A stretch of DNA of 64,000 nt from SMWC01 sp964466315 (GTDB taxonomy: Bacteria > Pseudomonadota > Gammaproteobacteria > Steroidobacterales > Rariloculaceae), in contig CAYXNS010000006.1 in NCBI GenBank assembly GCA_964466315.1, positions 18,583 through 82,582 of the forward strand, read 5' to 3'. The notes under the pieces are model-generated. The model made no database searches. It was not told the origin of the DNA and saw nothing but the letters and a program-made list of their open reading frames with translations. The stretch's first letter is position 1. Each line of letters starts with the position of its first letter. This document shows, in pieces, positions 36,927-44,732 of this stretch. Made by a program: the position numbers and the translations under genes.

Positions 36927-38255
36927 TTACCATCCTTCGATCGCTTGCGCCAACGCCGACGCCCGTGCCGGCAAGGCTTCACTCCGAGCCGGCAGTTCGA
37001 GCAGTGCCGCCAGTTCGGGCGGTACCGGCACGGTCTCGCCGATCGCCTCCTCGACGATGTTATCGAATTTGGCCGGATGAGCGGTCGCGACAACGATCCA
37101 AGGTTCGCCCTCACGACGAGTCTGGGGCAGCTGATCGTAAACCCAGAACGCCGTTGCCGTATGCGGACACCAGGCACGCCCGTACCGCGCGTAGTCCTTA
37201 GCGATCTGCTGTCGAATAGCGACATCCTCCACGGGATAGGCTTCCACGACCTGCCGAAGCTCACCGAGATCCGGGATCAGATGCCGGAGCCGCTCCATAT
37301 TGCTCGGATCGCCAACATCCATCGCCGAAGCCAGCGTCTGGATGCTCGGGCGTGGCTGCCAATCGCCCGTGGCGAGAAAATCCGGAATCGTCCGGTTGGC
37401 ATTCGTCGCCAGAATGATCGATCCGATCGGCATGCCCATCGCACGCGCCCAGACGCAGCCGAGCGCGTTTCCGAGGTTGCCCGCCGGCACGATGAAGTTG
37501 GCCTGCGTACCCTGCGCGCGGTGATGCCAGAGACTCGCGGCCGCGTAGTAGACGACCTGCGGCAGCAGCCGGCCGACGTTGATGCTATTAGCCGCGCTTA
37601 GCCGCTGCCGTGTATTGAGGTCCGGATCGGTAAATGCCACCTTCACCATCGCCTGACACTCATCGAAATTGCCATCGACCTCGAACGAACGCACGTTGTC
37701 GCCCCAGCACGTCAGTTGGTGCTCTTGCCGGGGCGAGACCTGGTCCTTGGGGAACAACACACCGACACGCATCCCGTGACGCCGGTGAAACGCCGCGGCA
37801 ACGGCGCCGCCGGTATCGCCGGAGGTCGCCACGAGTATCGTCAGCGGCCGGGCGTCACCCGGGTCAAGGCCTGGTAGCGCACGCTCCATGGCCGCGGCCA
37901 GGAAGCGCGCACCGACGTCCTTGAAAGCGGCCGTCGGCCCATGAAAGAGCTCGAGTACCGCGAGATCGCCCTGCTCCGCCTGCAACGTTTGCAGCGGAAT
38001 CGGGAAGTTCAAAGCGTCGTGGCAGATCGCTTCCAGCTCCGGCGCTAAGGTGGAATCGACAAAGAACAGCGCTAGGAGTTCGGTACCAACCTCCGCGACC
38101 GTTTCCCCACGGATCTCAGCCGGCTCGAAGCGCGGCAATTCCTCGGGGACGAACAGGCTGCCATCGGGCGCAAGACCTTTGAGCATAGCGCCGACGAGGT
38201 TCGTTTCGTGGCTACCCTGGGTACTGAAATAGCGCATAGATGACGCTCGCGGCAA
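36927..38255 (-). CDS. thrC: Threonine synthase
   Basis: This 442-residue protein has the ThrC N terminus MRYFSTQGSHETNL, the PLP-lysine motif HGPTAAFKDVGARF and the phosphate loop TSGDTGGAVAAAF. It converts O-phosphohomoserine to threonine. It follows thrA by 4 nt on the same strand, so both are in one operon. The usual thrB (homoserine kinase) is not between them nor elsewhere in the window. A second Met at residue 7 is an equally good start. Confidence 0.95.
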   Translation of the reverse strand: MPRASSMRYFSTQGSHETNLVGAMLKGLAPDGSLFVPEELPRFEPAEIRGETVAEVGTELLALFFVDSTLAPELEAICHDALNFPIPLQTLQAEQGDLAVLELFHGPTAAFKDVGARFLAAAMERALPGLDPGDARPLTILVATSGDTGGAVAAAFHRRHGMRVGVLFPKDQVSPRQEHQLTCWGDNVRSFEVDGNFDECQAMVKVAFTDPDLNTRQRLSAANSINVGRLLPQVVYYAAASLWHHRAQGTQANFIVPAGNLGNALGCVWARAMGMPIGSIILATNANRTIPDFLATGDWQPRPSIQTLASAMDVGDPSNMERLRHLIPDLGELRQVVEAYPVEDVAIRQQIAKDYARYGRAWCPHTATAFWVYDQLPQTRREGEPWIVVATAHPAKFDNIVEEAIGETVPVPPELAALLELPARSEALPARASALAQAIEGW

Positions 38256-38259
38256 AGCA

Positions 38260-40737
38260 TTAGTCGTGATTCGCGCTCAGCATACTGCATAGCCGGAGCA
38301 AATCCGCGAATATTCCGGCGGCGGTGACGTCCGGGCCCGCTCCGGGACCGCGAACGATGAGCGGGTTCTCGCAGTAGCGCCGAGTTACGAATTGCACGAT
38401 GTTGTCGGTCAGGCTGATGTTGGCGAACGGATGATCGTGAGGAAAGCTCACGAGTCGTACCTGCGCCGCACCCTGGCCCAGATCGATATCGGCGACGTAG
38501 CGCAACACCTGATCGTCTCGCTTTGCCTGCAGATAGCGATCCGCCATAGGCGCATCGAAATCCGCAAGTCGATCCAGAAAGACGTCGACTGATGCATCGG
38601 CAAGAGCTACCGGCACGAGGCTTTCCACCTCGAGGTCCGCGAGTTCGATCGTCAGCCCGGCTTCTCGGGCCAGAATGACGGCCTTTCTTGCGACATCCAT
38701 ACCCGACAGATCCTCGCGCGGGTCCGGCTCGGTGTAGCCACGAGCCTTAGCGTCGCGCACGATCTCGGAGAACGGTTGCGTACCGTCGAATACGTTGAAC
38801 AGGTACGCCAGCGTACCCGAGAAAATTCCGCTGATGCCCGAGATCTCATCGCCGGTCTCAACGAGATCCTTGAGTGTCTGAATCACCGGCAGCCCGGCCC
38901 CAACGGTCGCTTCGTAGAGAAAATGCGTGTTAGCGCCGTGACTGATGCGTCTGAGATCGGTGTAATAGCTCAACGGGCCGCTATGCGCACGTTTGTTGGG
39001 TGTGATGACGTGGATACCACGCTCCAGCCAGGCGCCGTATTGGCCGGCGATGCAGTCCTCCGCCGTACAGTCGATCAGGACGGCGTGCGGTAGATGATCG
39101 GCCTGCACGTGGTCGACGAAACGTTCGAGATCTGCCGCGTCGCCGGCTTCTATTTCATCGCACCAGGTGCCGAGGTCCACGCGCCGGTCGGCCAGCAACA
39201 TACGGTTCGAGCGCGTGATGGCGCGAACGCGGAGATCCAGGTTGAAACTCTCGCGAAGCCGCTCTGCCTCCCCCGCCAGCTGATCGAGCAGCATGCTACC
39301 TACCGAGCCTGGGCCGATCAAACCGATCGAGACCGTTTTGGCGGACAAGTAGAAGCTTCCATGCACGGCCCGCAGGGCCCGGGTCATGTCCTTCGAATCG
39401 ATCACGGCGGAGATATTGCGCTCGGAAGCACCCTGTGCGATTGCGCGGACATTGATCCCCGCGTTACCGAGGGTGCTGAAGAAGCGCCCGGCGACACCGG
39501 GCAGCCCCGCCATGCCGTCGCCCACGACTGCGAGCACACCACAGCCCTTCGTGACCTCGACGTTCTGGACCTGCACTTGGGCGAGTTCCACGGCAAATGC
39601 CTTATCGACGACAGCCTTTACCTCGTCGGCCGAGTCCTCGGCGACGGCGAAGCAGATCGAGTGTTCCGAACTGCCCTGGGAGATCAGAGTTACCGAGATA
39701 CCGGCCTCGCGCAGCGCCCCGAAGAGCCGGTCCGCGGTTCCGGGCACGCCGATCATGCCGGCGCCTTCGAGATTCACGAGCGCGATACCATCGATACCGC
39801 TGACGCCCTTGACGAGGGAATCCAGATTCCCGGACGTCGCCGTGATCTCCGTACCCGCGCGCTCCGGGCTGAAAGTACCGCGGATACGAATGGGTATCCC
39901 GTGAGCCACGGCGGGTGCCATGGTCTGCGGGTGAATGACCTTCGCACCGAAATAGGCCAGTTCCATGGCCTCGTTATAGGAGATTTCGTCGATGACACGG
40001 GCTTCGGGGACACGCCGTGGATCGCCGCTCATCACACCTTCGACGTCGGTCCAGATGTGGACTGCTGCCGCGCCGAGGAGACCGCCAAAGATCGAAGCGG
40101 AGTAATCGCTTCCATTTCGGCCCAGGGTCGTCTGCAGCCCCTCCCGATTGCGTGCGATAAATCCAGTTACGACGATTACGCCATCGTAGTCGTCTGGAAC
40201 GACGCTCTGGAGTTGTTCGCGCGTTTGCTCCCAGACGACGATCGGGCCCATCTCACCACGCTCGACGACGAGAACGTCGCGCGCGTCGACGCAGGTCACG
40301 GCACCACTGCGCTGGCCACCTTCACCCAACAACGCCGCGAGCAACCGTGCGGACCAGAGCTCGCCGTATCCGGCCACTAGGTCCCTGCTCCGATGAGAGG
40401 CGGCCTTAACCATGGGAAGCGCCTTCAAGACACTCTCGATATTCTCGAGATCCTCATCAAACTGTGCGATGAGATTGTCGGCGCCGGCCTCGCCGAGCAA
40501 CTCGTGGACGATAGCCTCGTAGCGCGATCTTAGCGCTGCGATCGAATCCTCGACGGGCGCATCGCTCGACGCCTGATCAATGAGGCCGAGCAGTAGATCT
40601 GTGACGCCACCGATCGCCGAAACCACGATGGCGAGATTGCCGTCGGGCTGGCTCGCGACGATGTCTATCACCCGCTTGAAGCAGGACGCATCCGCCACGC
40701 TCGTACCGCCGAATTTATGTACCGTCCAGGTCACCAA
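38260..40737 (-). CDS. thrA: Bifunctional aspartokinase / homoserine dehydrogenase I
   Basis: This 825-residue fusion has an aspartokinase domain at 1-290 (KFGGTSVADASCFKRV), two ACT domains at about 310-460 and homoserine dehydrogenase from about 465 (IGLIGPGSVGSMLLDQL, LIDCTAEDC, GIFSGTLAYLF, GYTEPDPREDLSGMDVARK). It catalyses the first and third steps of threonine biosynthesis and is normally feedback-inhibited by threonine through the ACT domains. It is the first gene of the thrA-thrC operon. No leader peptide rich in Thr or Ile codons was recognised upstream. Confidence 0.95.
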   Translation of the reverse strand: MVTWTVHKFGGTSVADASCFKRVIDIVASQPDGNLAIVVSAIGGVTDLLLGLIDQASSDAPVEDSIAALRSRYEAIVHELLGEAGADNLIAQFDEDLENIESVLKALPMVKAASHRSRDLVAGYGELWSARLLAALLGEGGQRSGAVTCVDARDVLVVERGEMGPIVVWEQTREQLQSVVPDDYDGVIVVTGFIARNREGLQTTLGRNGSDYSASIFGGLLGAAAVHIWTDVEGVMSGDPRRVPEARVIDEISYNEAMELAYFGAKVIHPQTMAPAVAHGIPIRIRGTFSPERAGTEITATSGNLDSLVKGVSGIDGIALVNLEGAGMIGVPGTADRLFGALREAGISVTLISQGSSEHSICFAVAEDSADEVKAVVDKAFAVELAQVQVQNVEVTKGCGVLAVVGDGMAGLPGVAGRFFSTLGNAGINVRAIAQGASERNISAVIDSKDMTRALRAVHGSFYLSAKTVSIGLIGPGSVGSMLLDQLAGEAERLRESFNLDLRVRAITRSNRMLLADRRVDLGTWCDEIEAGDAADLERFVDHVQADHLPHAVLIDCTAEDCIAGQYGAWLERGIHVITPNKRAHSGPLSYYTDLRRISHGANTHFLYEATVGAGLPVIQTLKDLVETGDEISGISGIFSGTLAYLFNVFDGTQPFSEIVRDAKARGYTEPDPREDLSGMDVARKAVILAREAGLTIELADLEVESLVPVALADASVDVFLDRLADFDAPMADRYLQAKRDDQVLRYVADIDLGQGAAQVRLVSFPHDHPFANISLTDNIVQFVTRRYCENPLIVRGPGAGPDVTAAGIFADLLRLCSMLSANHD

Positions 40738-40908
40738 GATCCTCTCATTCGCACCCGAATCCGCCTGGCGACAATCCGACCAGGCGCGGTCGGGGGGGGG
40801 AGAATAGCAAAATCCTCATCTCGATCCAGGTACAGAGGCCGACGGCTGCGACCGCCGGCTCGCTTCGCGAAGCCGGGACCGGCGCGTCAGGCTCGAATCG
40901 GTGCTCTC
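40738..40908. promoter_or_regulatory. rpe-thrA spacer with hairpins and a G9 tract
   Basis: Upstream of thrA are an inverted repeat CGCCTGG (40762-40768) / CCAGGCG (40780-40786), a run of nine G (40792-40800, C9 in the thrA mRNA) and a second stem CCGGCT (40855-40860) / AGCCGG (40871-40876) just after rpe. The second could end rpe transcription, although no U-run follows. The first could act in a leader of thrA, but no leader peptide supports attenuation. Confidence 0.35.
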
Positions 40909-41583
40909 TCAGGTGACCGCAGAGCTAATCTCGTTTCTCATCGCCGCGATGGTGGCAGTGTAATCAGCGCTGCCGAAGATCGCGGATCCCGCGACAAAAG
41001 TATCGGCCCCGGCCGCGGCAATCTGACCGATATTCTCAACTTTGACGCCGCCATCGACTTCGAGCCGGACATCGAGTCTCGACTCGTCGATCAGGCGCCG
41101 CACCGCCGCAATCTTCTCGAGCGTCGTCTCGATGAACGCCTGGCCGGCAAAGCCGGGATTCACGGACATTAGCAGCACCATATCGACTTTGTGCAGGACA
41201 TGCTCCAGCCACGTCAGCGGCGTTGCCGGATTGAACACCAGCCCGCTCTTGCAGCCGGAATCGCGGATCAGCTGCAGGGAGCGATACGTGTGCTCGCTGG
41301 CCTCCGGATGAAAGCTGATATAGCTCGCGCCGGCCTTGGCGAAGTCGGCGACGATCCGGTCGATGGGTTTGACCATGAGATGAACATCGACGGGTGCAGT
41401 CACGCCGTGAGCGAGCAACGCCTCGCAGACCAGCGGACCGATCGTCAGATTCGGAACGTAATGGTTGTCCATCACGTCGAAATGGATCAGATCTGCGCCC
41501 GCGGTGATGACGGCATCGACGTCTTCGCCGAGGCGTGCGAAATCAGCCGACAGAATCGACGGCGCAATCCAGAACTCGCGCAT
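40909..41583 (-). CDS. rpe: Ribulose-phosphate 3-epimerase
   Basis: This 224-residue TIM-barrel enzyme is of standard length. Key segments are IAPSILSADFARLGED, IHFDVMDNHYVPNLTIGP, VDVHLMV, VLLMSVNPGFAGQAF and VDGGV, which supply the two catalytic Asp and the metal-binding His and Asp. It interconverts ribulose-5-phosphate and xylulose-5-phosphate in the pentose phosphate pathway. It lies upstream of thrA on the same strand, 171 nt away. Confidence 0.96.
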   Translation of the reverse strand: MREFWIAPSILSADFARLGEDVDAVITAGADLIHFDVMDNHYVPNLTIGPLVCEALLAHGVTAPVDVHLMVKPIDRIVADFAKAGASYISFHPEASEHTYRSLQLIRDSGCKSGLVFNPATPLTWLEHVLHKVDMVLLMSVNPGFAGQAFIETTLEKIAAVRRLIDESRLDVRLEVDGGVKVENIGQIAAAGADTFVAGSAIFGSADYTATIAAMRNEISSAVT

Positions 41584-41701
41584 ATTGGAACCCCAATGAT
41601 TCAGGGCGACATTCTGCCCTTAAGCATCCCGGCCTGTACAGGTATGCTTTCTCTGGAAACGAGTGTGCTAGCAGCAACTCCCAGTCGCCGCGACCCCGTT
41701 C

Positions 41702-41924
41702 GCGTCGATCGGCATAGACGTCGGCGAAATAGAGTTCACCGCCGGGCTTCAGAGCACGATACGCTCCGGCGAGCACGGCCGCCTTTGTCCTCGCTGAGGT
41801 TGATGACGCAATTCGAGACCACGATATCGAAGCTCTCGGGCTCGAGCGTGCAGCAGGCATTGGTCTTGAGATCCTCTGATCGCGAGAGGACCTCTCCGTA
41901 GTACTTCCGGACTATCTCTTGCAC
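41702..41924 (-). pseudogene. Degenerate arsenite methyltransferase-like (ArsM) gene
   Basis: The first 26 codons encode MQEIVRKYYGEVLSRSEDL followed by KTNACC, the ArsM N terminus with its arsenic-binding cysteines. They join directly to LEPESFDIVVSNCVINLSED, skipping roughly 100 family residues that include the SAM-binding glycine loop. A one-base insertion at about 41779-41786 (within AAAGGCGG on the minus strand) then shifts the frame; KAAVLAGAYRALKPGGELYF continues in the other frame to DVYADRR, after which homology ends. The gene is dead through an internal deletion, a frameshift and a 3' loss. Confidence 0.8.
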
Positions 41925-42000
41925 GAGGGACTCCTCACTGATTCCCGCCTCTGCCAGCCATTATGACCTGCCTCAGGCGACGTTTGTTTCATGCACCGGG

Positions 42001-43380
42001 CTAGTCCGCTGGCGCGGTCACAGGGTGCGGCCGCTTTAGGGCCGCGCTGAGCAGTGTGGCAAGCGCTAGAACGCTCGCCACGAATATCAGGGCATCCTGA
42101 TAGCCCGCCGTCTGATCGGCATTAGAGGCGGCGACGCCCCCGACCATAGCGGCACCCGTAAGGCGCCCTATGCCGAGGCAGGTCACCAGGAGCCCCTGGC
42201 CCGCACCCCGCTGAACTTCGCTGACCTCGCGAATGACGATAAACCGCATCGGCGCAATCAATGCCGATAATCCCAGACCGACCAGTACCCCCGCGGCCAG
42301 GAAGCTCCCCCACGTCAGCGTGATGAGGCCGAAGAGCAGCAGCCCGGAGATCGTGGTCACGAGGCCACCTTGAATGACGGCTTTCGGCCCGATACGATCC
42401 GACAGCCGCCCGGCGGTCGGAGCGCCGACAGTTAGGGCGAAGACGAGTGGCACCATCATGAAACTCGCCGTCGTCTCTGGTACCCGCAGCGCGGCGACGG
42501 CGAACGACGGTAGAAAGACCATTCCCGCTTCCGCCAACCCGGTTGCGAGGGCAATGCTGCCCACGAGCCGCAGCTCGGTCGATCGAAGCAGCCCCGGGTG
42601 CAGTACCGGGTCGATCGCCCGACGCTGAGCGAACCGCAATGCCGGCAGGCAGGCGATCGCCAGCACCAGGAACGGCGCCACATTCAGTGACGTCACGCTC
42701 GTGGCCAGAGCCGTGACGTCAAGAGCGCTGATACCGAGTGCGAGAGCAGCCAGCATGACACTCAGGAACGTAACTCCGAGCCAGTCGATCGGCGCGGAGT
42801 TCTCCTGGCGTGACGTGGGCAGGATGTGCCACGCCTGCAATAGCACTACCGCCGCGAGCGGCAAATTGAGCAAGAACAGCCACTGCCAGCCCCAACGAAG
42901 CAGGATTCCGCCCAACAAGGGCCCGATCAGGAAGGCGATGCCGAATACAGCGCCGATGAGTCCGAGAGCGTGCCCGCGGCGCTCGGGCGGAAAGGTGTCG
43001 CCTATCACCGCGCTGGCGACGGGCAGGATACCCCCCGCACAAAAGCCCTGGATCGCACGACCGGCAAGCAGTACGGCTATGCTGGGCGCGAGCGCCACGA
43101 TCAGCGAAGCGGCCGCGAAAACCGCTACGCTGGCGAGATAGATTGCTCTTCGGCCGCAGCGGTCCGAGAACTTGGCCATGAGCGGCGCGCCAACGAGTTG
43201 AAACAGGATATAGATCCCGAATACCCACGACACGGCTCGCTCATCGGCCTCGAAACTGGCTTGGATAGCCGGGAGCGCGGGCCCAACAATCCCGATATCG
43301 AGCGCCGCCATGAGGACACCCGTAAACAACACGGCGAGCACTCTGCCGGACCCACCACCTTGCGATTGCATCGATTGCAT
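42001..43380 (-). CDS. MFS multidrug-type exporter (DHA2-like)
   Basis: This 459-residue protein has 12-14 predicted membrane helices. It carries the drug:H+ antiporter motif A region (FSDRCGRRAIYLAS after helix 2) and the motif C-like GGILPVASAVIGD and GAVFGIAFLIGPLLGG in helix 5. It would be an inner-membrane drug or metabolite exporter. It lies 8 nt downstream of the TetR gene on the same strand and is most likely repressed by it. The substrate is unknown. Confidence 0.9.
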   Translation of the reverse strand: MQSMQSQGGGSGRVLAVLFTGVLMAALDIGIVGPALPAIQASFEADERAVSWVFGIYILFQLVGAPLMAKFSDRCGRRAIYLASVAVFAAASLIVALAPSIAVLLAGRAIQGFCAGGILPVASAVIGDTFPPERRGHALGLIGAVFGIAFLIGPLLGGILLRWGWQWLFLLNLPLAAVVLLQAWHILPTSRQENSAPIDWLGVTFLSVMLAALALGISALDVTALATSVTSLNVAPFLVLAIACLPALRFAQRRAIDPVLHPGLLRSTELRLVGSIALATGLAEAGMVFLPSFAVAALRVPETTASFMMVPLVFALTVGAPTAGRLSDRIGPKAVIQGGLVTTISGLLLFGLITLTWGSFLAAGVLVGLGLSALIAPMRFIVIREVSEVQRGAGQGLLVTCLGIGRLTGAAMVGGVAASNADQTAGYQDALIFVASVLALATLLSAALKRPHPVTAPAD

Positions 43381-43388
43381 CGAGTGGG

Positions 43389-44006
43389 CTAGTCGGCCCG
43401 AGTCAGTAACGCCTTCATGGCATCCGCAAATAGGGCATCGCCAGACGGGTGCTCGTCATAGACCTTGAGCAGCGGTATCGCCGAGCGAGCGATCACTTTG
43501 AGCGAATACTCAGCGCTGCCGTTGCGAAGCAGATTGGCGCGCTCCGCTTTCGCGAGTACAGTGAACATGGCGTCGTTAAGCGCCTGATGACGTTTCTCGA
43601 AGTGACGGAAGGTCGCGGCATCCACGGACGTGATCAGGAGTAGCCCCTCGCGATGCGCGTGCCAGAGCGCCAGATAGGTATCGAGGATGCCCGTAAGCCC
43701 CCCGCACGCTGGCTCGTCCGCGAGATCACGAATCGCCTTGGTCGCCGTGTCAAAAATAGGATTAATAATATTCTCTAATAGACTGTATTTACTAGAAAAC
43801 ATGGCGTAGAACGTCGCCCGGGATACATCGGCTTCCGCTAACAGATCTTCGACGCTGACCCGCGCAACCCCACGGTTAACGAACTGGCGAGCGCCTGCGG
43901 TCAGTAACGCTTCACGCATGCGGCGCCGGCGCCGGGCCACACGTGGGCTCCTTCCCTGCGGTCGCTCCCCTTGCGGTCGTTTGAGGTTCATTTGATAATC
44001 ATACAC
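43389..44006 (-). CDS. TetR/AcrR family transcriptional regulator
   Basis: This 205-residue protein has the TetR helix-turn-helix near residues 28-75 (LLTAGARQFVNRGVARVSVE, DLLAEADVSRATFYAMFSSK) and a variable ligand-binding C-terminal domain. The listed start is a GTG at 44006; an ATG at 43991 is probably better, because an inverted repeat covers the GTG. About 15 codons around 43755-43800 are unusually A/T-rich. It probably represses the downstream MFS exporter and itself. Confidence 0.9.
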   Translation of the reverse strand: MYDYQMNLKRPQGERPQGRSPRVARRRRRMREALLTAGARQFVNRGVARVSVEDLLAEADVSRATFYAMFSSKYSLLENIINPIFDTATKAIRDLADEPACGGLTGILDTYLALWHAHREGLLLITSVDAATFRHFEKRHQALNDAMFTVLAKAERANLLRNGSAEYSLKVIARSAIPLLKVYDEHPSGDALFADAMKALLTRAD

Positions 44007-44019
44007 ATATATATGATTA
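43996..44019. promoter_or_regulatory. Inverted repeat, probable TetR operator
   Basis: TAATCATA (43996-44003), an 8-nt spacer and TATGATTA (44012-44019) form an 8-bp-arm palindrome immediately upstream of, and overlapping, the first possible start of the TetR gene. This size and place fit an autoregulatory TetR operator. Confidence 0.5.
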
Positions 44020-44057
44020 CGTACAGTCTTATATGAAACTGGAATACCGCTGGGCGA

Positions 44058-44279
44058 CTAGTCGTCACGCGCTTTTGGCAGCCCGCAGACATCGATACCG
44101 GCTGCATGGGTGCACGGATCGCCGAGGACTCGGAGTCCGTCGTCGATCCGATAATCGACGTCGCTCGGGCGCACGCCGACGGACCGGCACCATTCGATCA
44201 GGGTGAGGACGACCTCCGATTCGTCGGCAACCTCATACTGCGCGGACTGCTCGGCGGGCCCCCAGAGCGTCAGTCGCAT
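44058..44279 (-). CDS. Small hypothetical protein
   Basis: This 73-residue acidic protein starts MRLTLWGPAEQSAQYEVADE and shows no membrane segment or known motif. Its amino-acid pattern (IEWCRSVGVRPSDVDYRIDD) looks protein-like, whereas the overlapping frame on the other strand does not. It is followed by the TetR/MFS pair on the same strand. The start codon is ATG without a clear ribosome binding site. Existence as a gene is likely but not certain. Confidence 0.45.
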   Translation of the reverse strand: MRLTLWGPAEQSAQYEVADESEVVLTLIEWCRSVGVRPSDVDYRIDDGLRVLGDPCTHAAGIDVCGLPKARDD

Positions 44280-44321
44280 GAGTCATTCCCAGGTTGCCTG
44301 AAAGCGGAGGGTATAGGAGCA

Positions 44322-44370
44322 CCGACCCCTTTTTCTTTCCCACCCCATTTTTTTTGGCCGACCCCTTATT
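44322..44370. repeat. Paired CCGACCCCTT direct repeats in a T-rich block
   Basis: CCGACCCCTTTTTC (44322-44335) and GGCCGACCCCTTATT (44356-44370) are two imperfect direct copies of CCGACCCCTT followed by A/T. They resemble the GGG/CCC plus A/T-run hairpins elsewhere in the window. They lie just upstream of the SEC-C gene together with a short inverted repeat (CTTATTATAG at 44365-44374, CTATAAG at 44383-44389). Confidence 0.5.
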
Positions 44371-44436
44371 ATAGAAGTTAAACTATAAGGCTCTAACGGT
44401 ATCTGCGAGCCACTCGACTTCGGAGACCTTTCATCG

Positions 44437-44670
44437 ATGGTAGCTGTAGGACGAAACGCGCCCTGCCCTTGCGGCAGCGGGAATAAGTATAAGCGATGCT
44501 GTGTGAATAAGGCCGAGAAGATGTCGGTATCGATGCGGCTTGCCATCGTGACCGTCGCCATTTGTCTGCTCGGCGGCCTGATCCTGATCCTGACGCAGAT
44601 CGACGACATCGAGCCGGGCGTTACCCCGCCGGGGCAGGTGTGGTCCCCCGAGCACGGCCACTGGCACTAG
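44437..44670 (+). CDS. SEC-C zinc-motif single-pass membrane protein
   Basis: This 77-residue protein has an N-terminal SEC-C motif, GRNAPCPCGSGNKYKRCC (residues 5-22), binding zinc through three or four Cys. One membrane helix (about 31-53) and a short tail rich in Pro, Gly and His (ending HGHWH) follow. SEC-C motifs in SecA mediate SecB or ribosome contacts; a membrane-anchored version could be a small adaptor. That role is speculative. Confidence 0.8.
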   Translation: MVAVGRNAPCPCGSGNKYKRCCVNKAEKMSVSMRLAIVTVAICLLGGLILILTQIDDIEPGVTPPGQVWSPEHGHWH

Positions 44671-44680
44671 AAAAGATAGC

Positions 44681-44710
44681 GAATAAAGGGGCCCCGTTTT
44701 CCCCTTATTC
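44681..44710. terminator. Hairpin between convergent SEC-C and FtsX-type genes
   Basis: GAATAAAGGGG (44681-44691) and CCCCTTATTC (44701-44710) are inverted copies around a 9-nt loop, giving a stem with A/T-rich base and GGGG/CCCC top. It lies between two convergent genes and can serve both as a terminator. It resembles the hairpin repeats at 14726 and 54823, but its core differs. Confidence 0.55.
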
Positions 44711-44732
44711 CCAGCCCTTTATCTGCTGCGCA

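Noticed and set aside
39094..40380. 428-codon open frame antisense to thrA
   Set aside because: It lies fully within the well-supported thrA gene on the other strand; long antisense frames are expected in GC-rich genes, and the translation shows no domain.
40738..40908. Threonine attenuator
   Set aside because: Hairpins are present, but no Thr/Ile-rich leader peptide and no U-tract follow them on the thrA strand.
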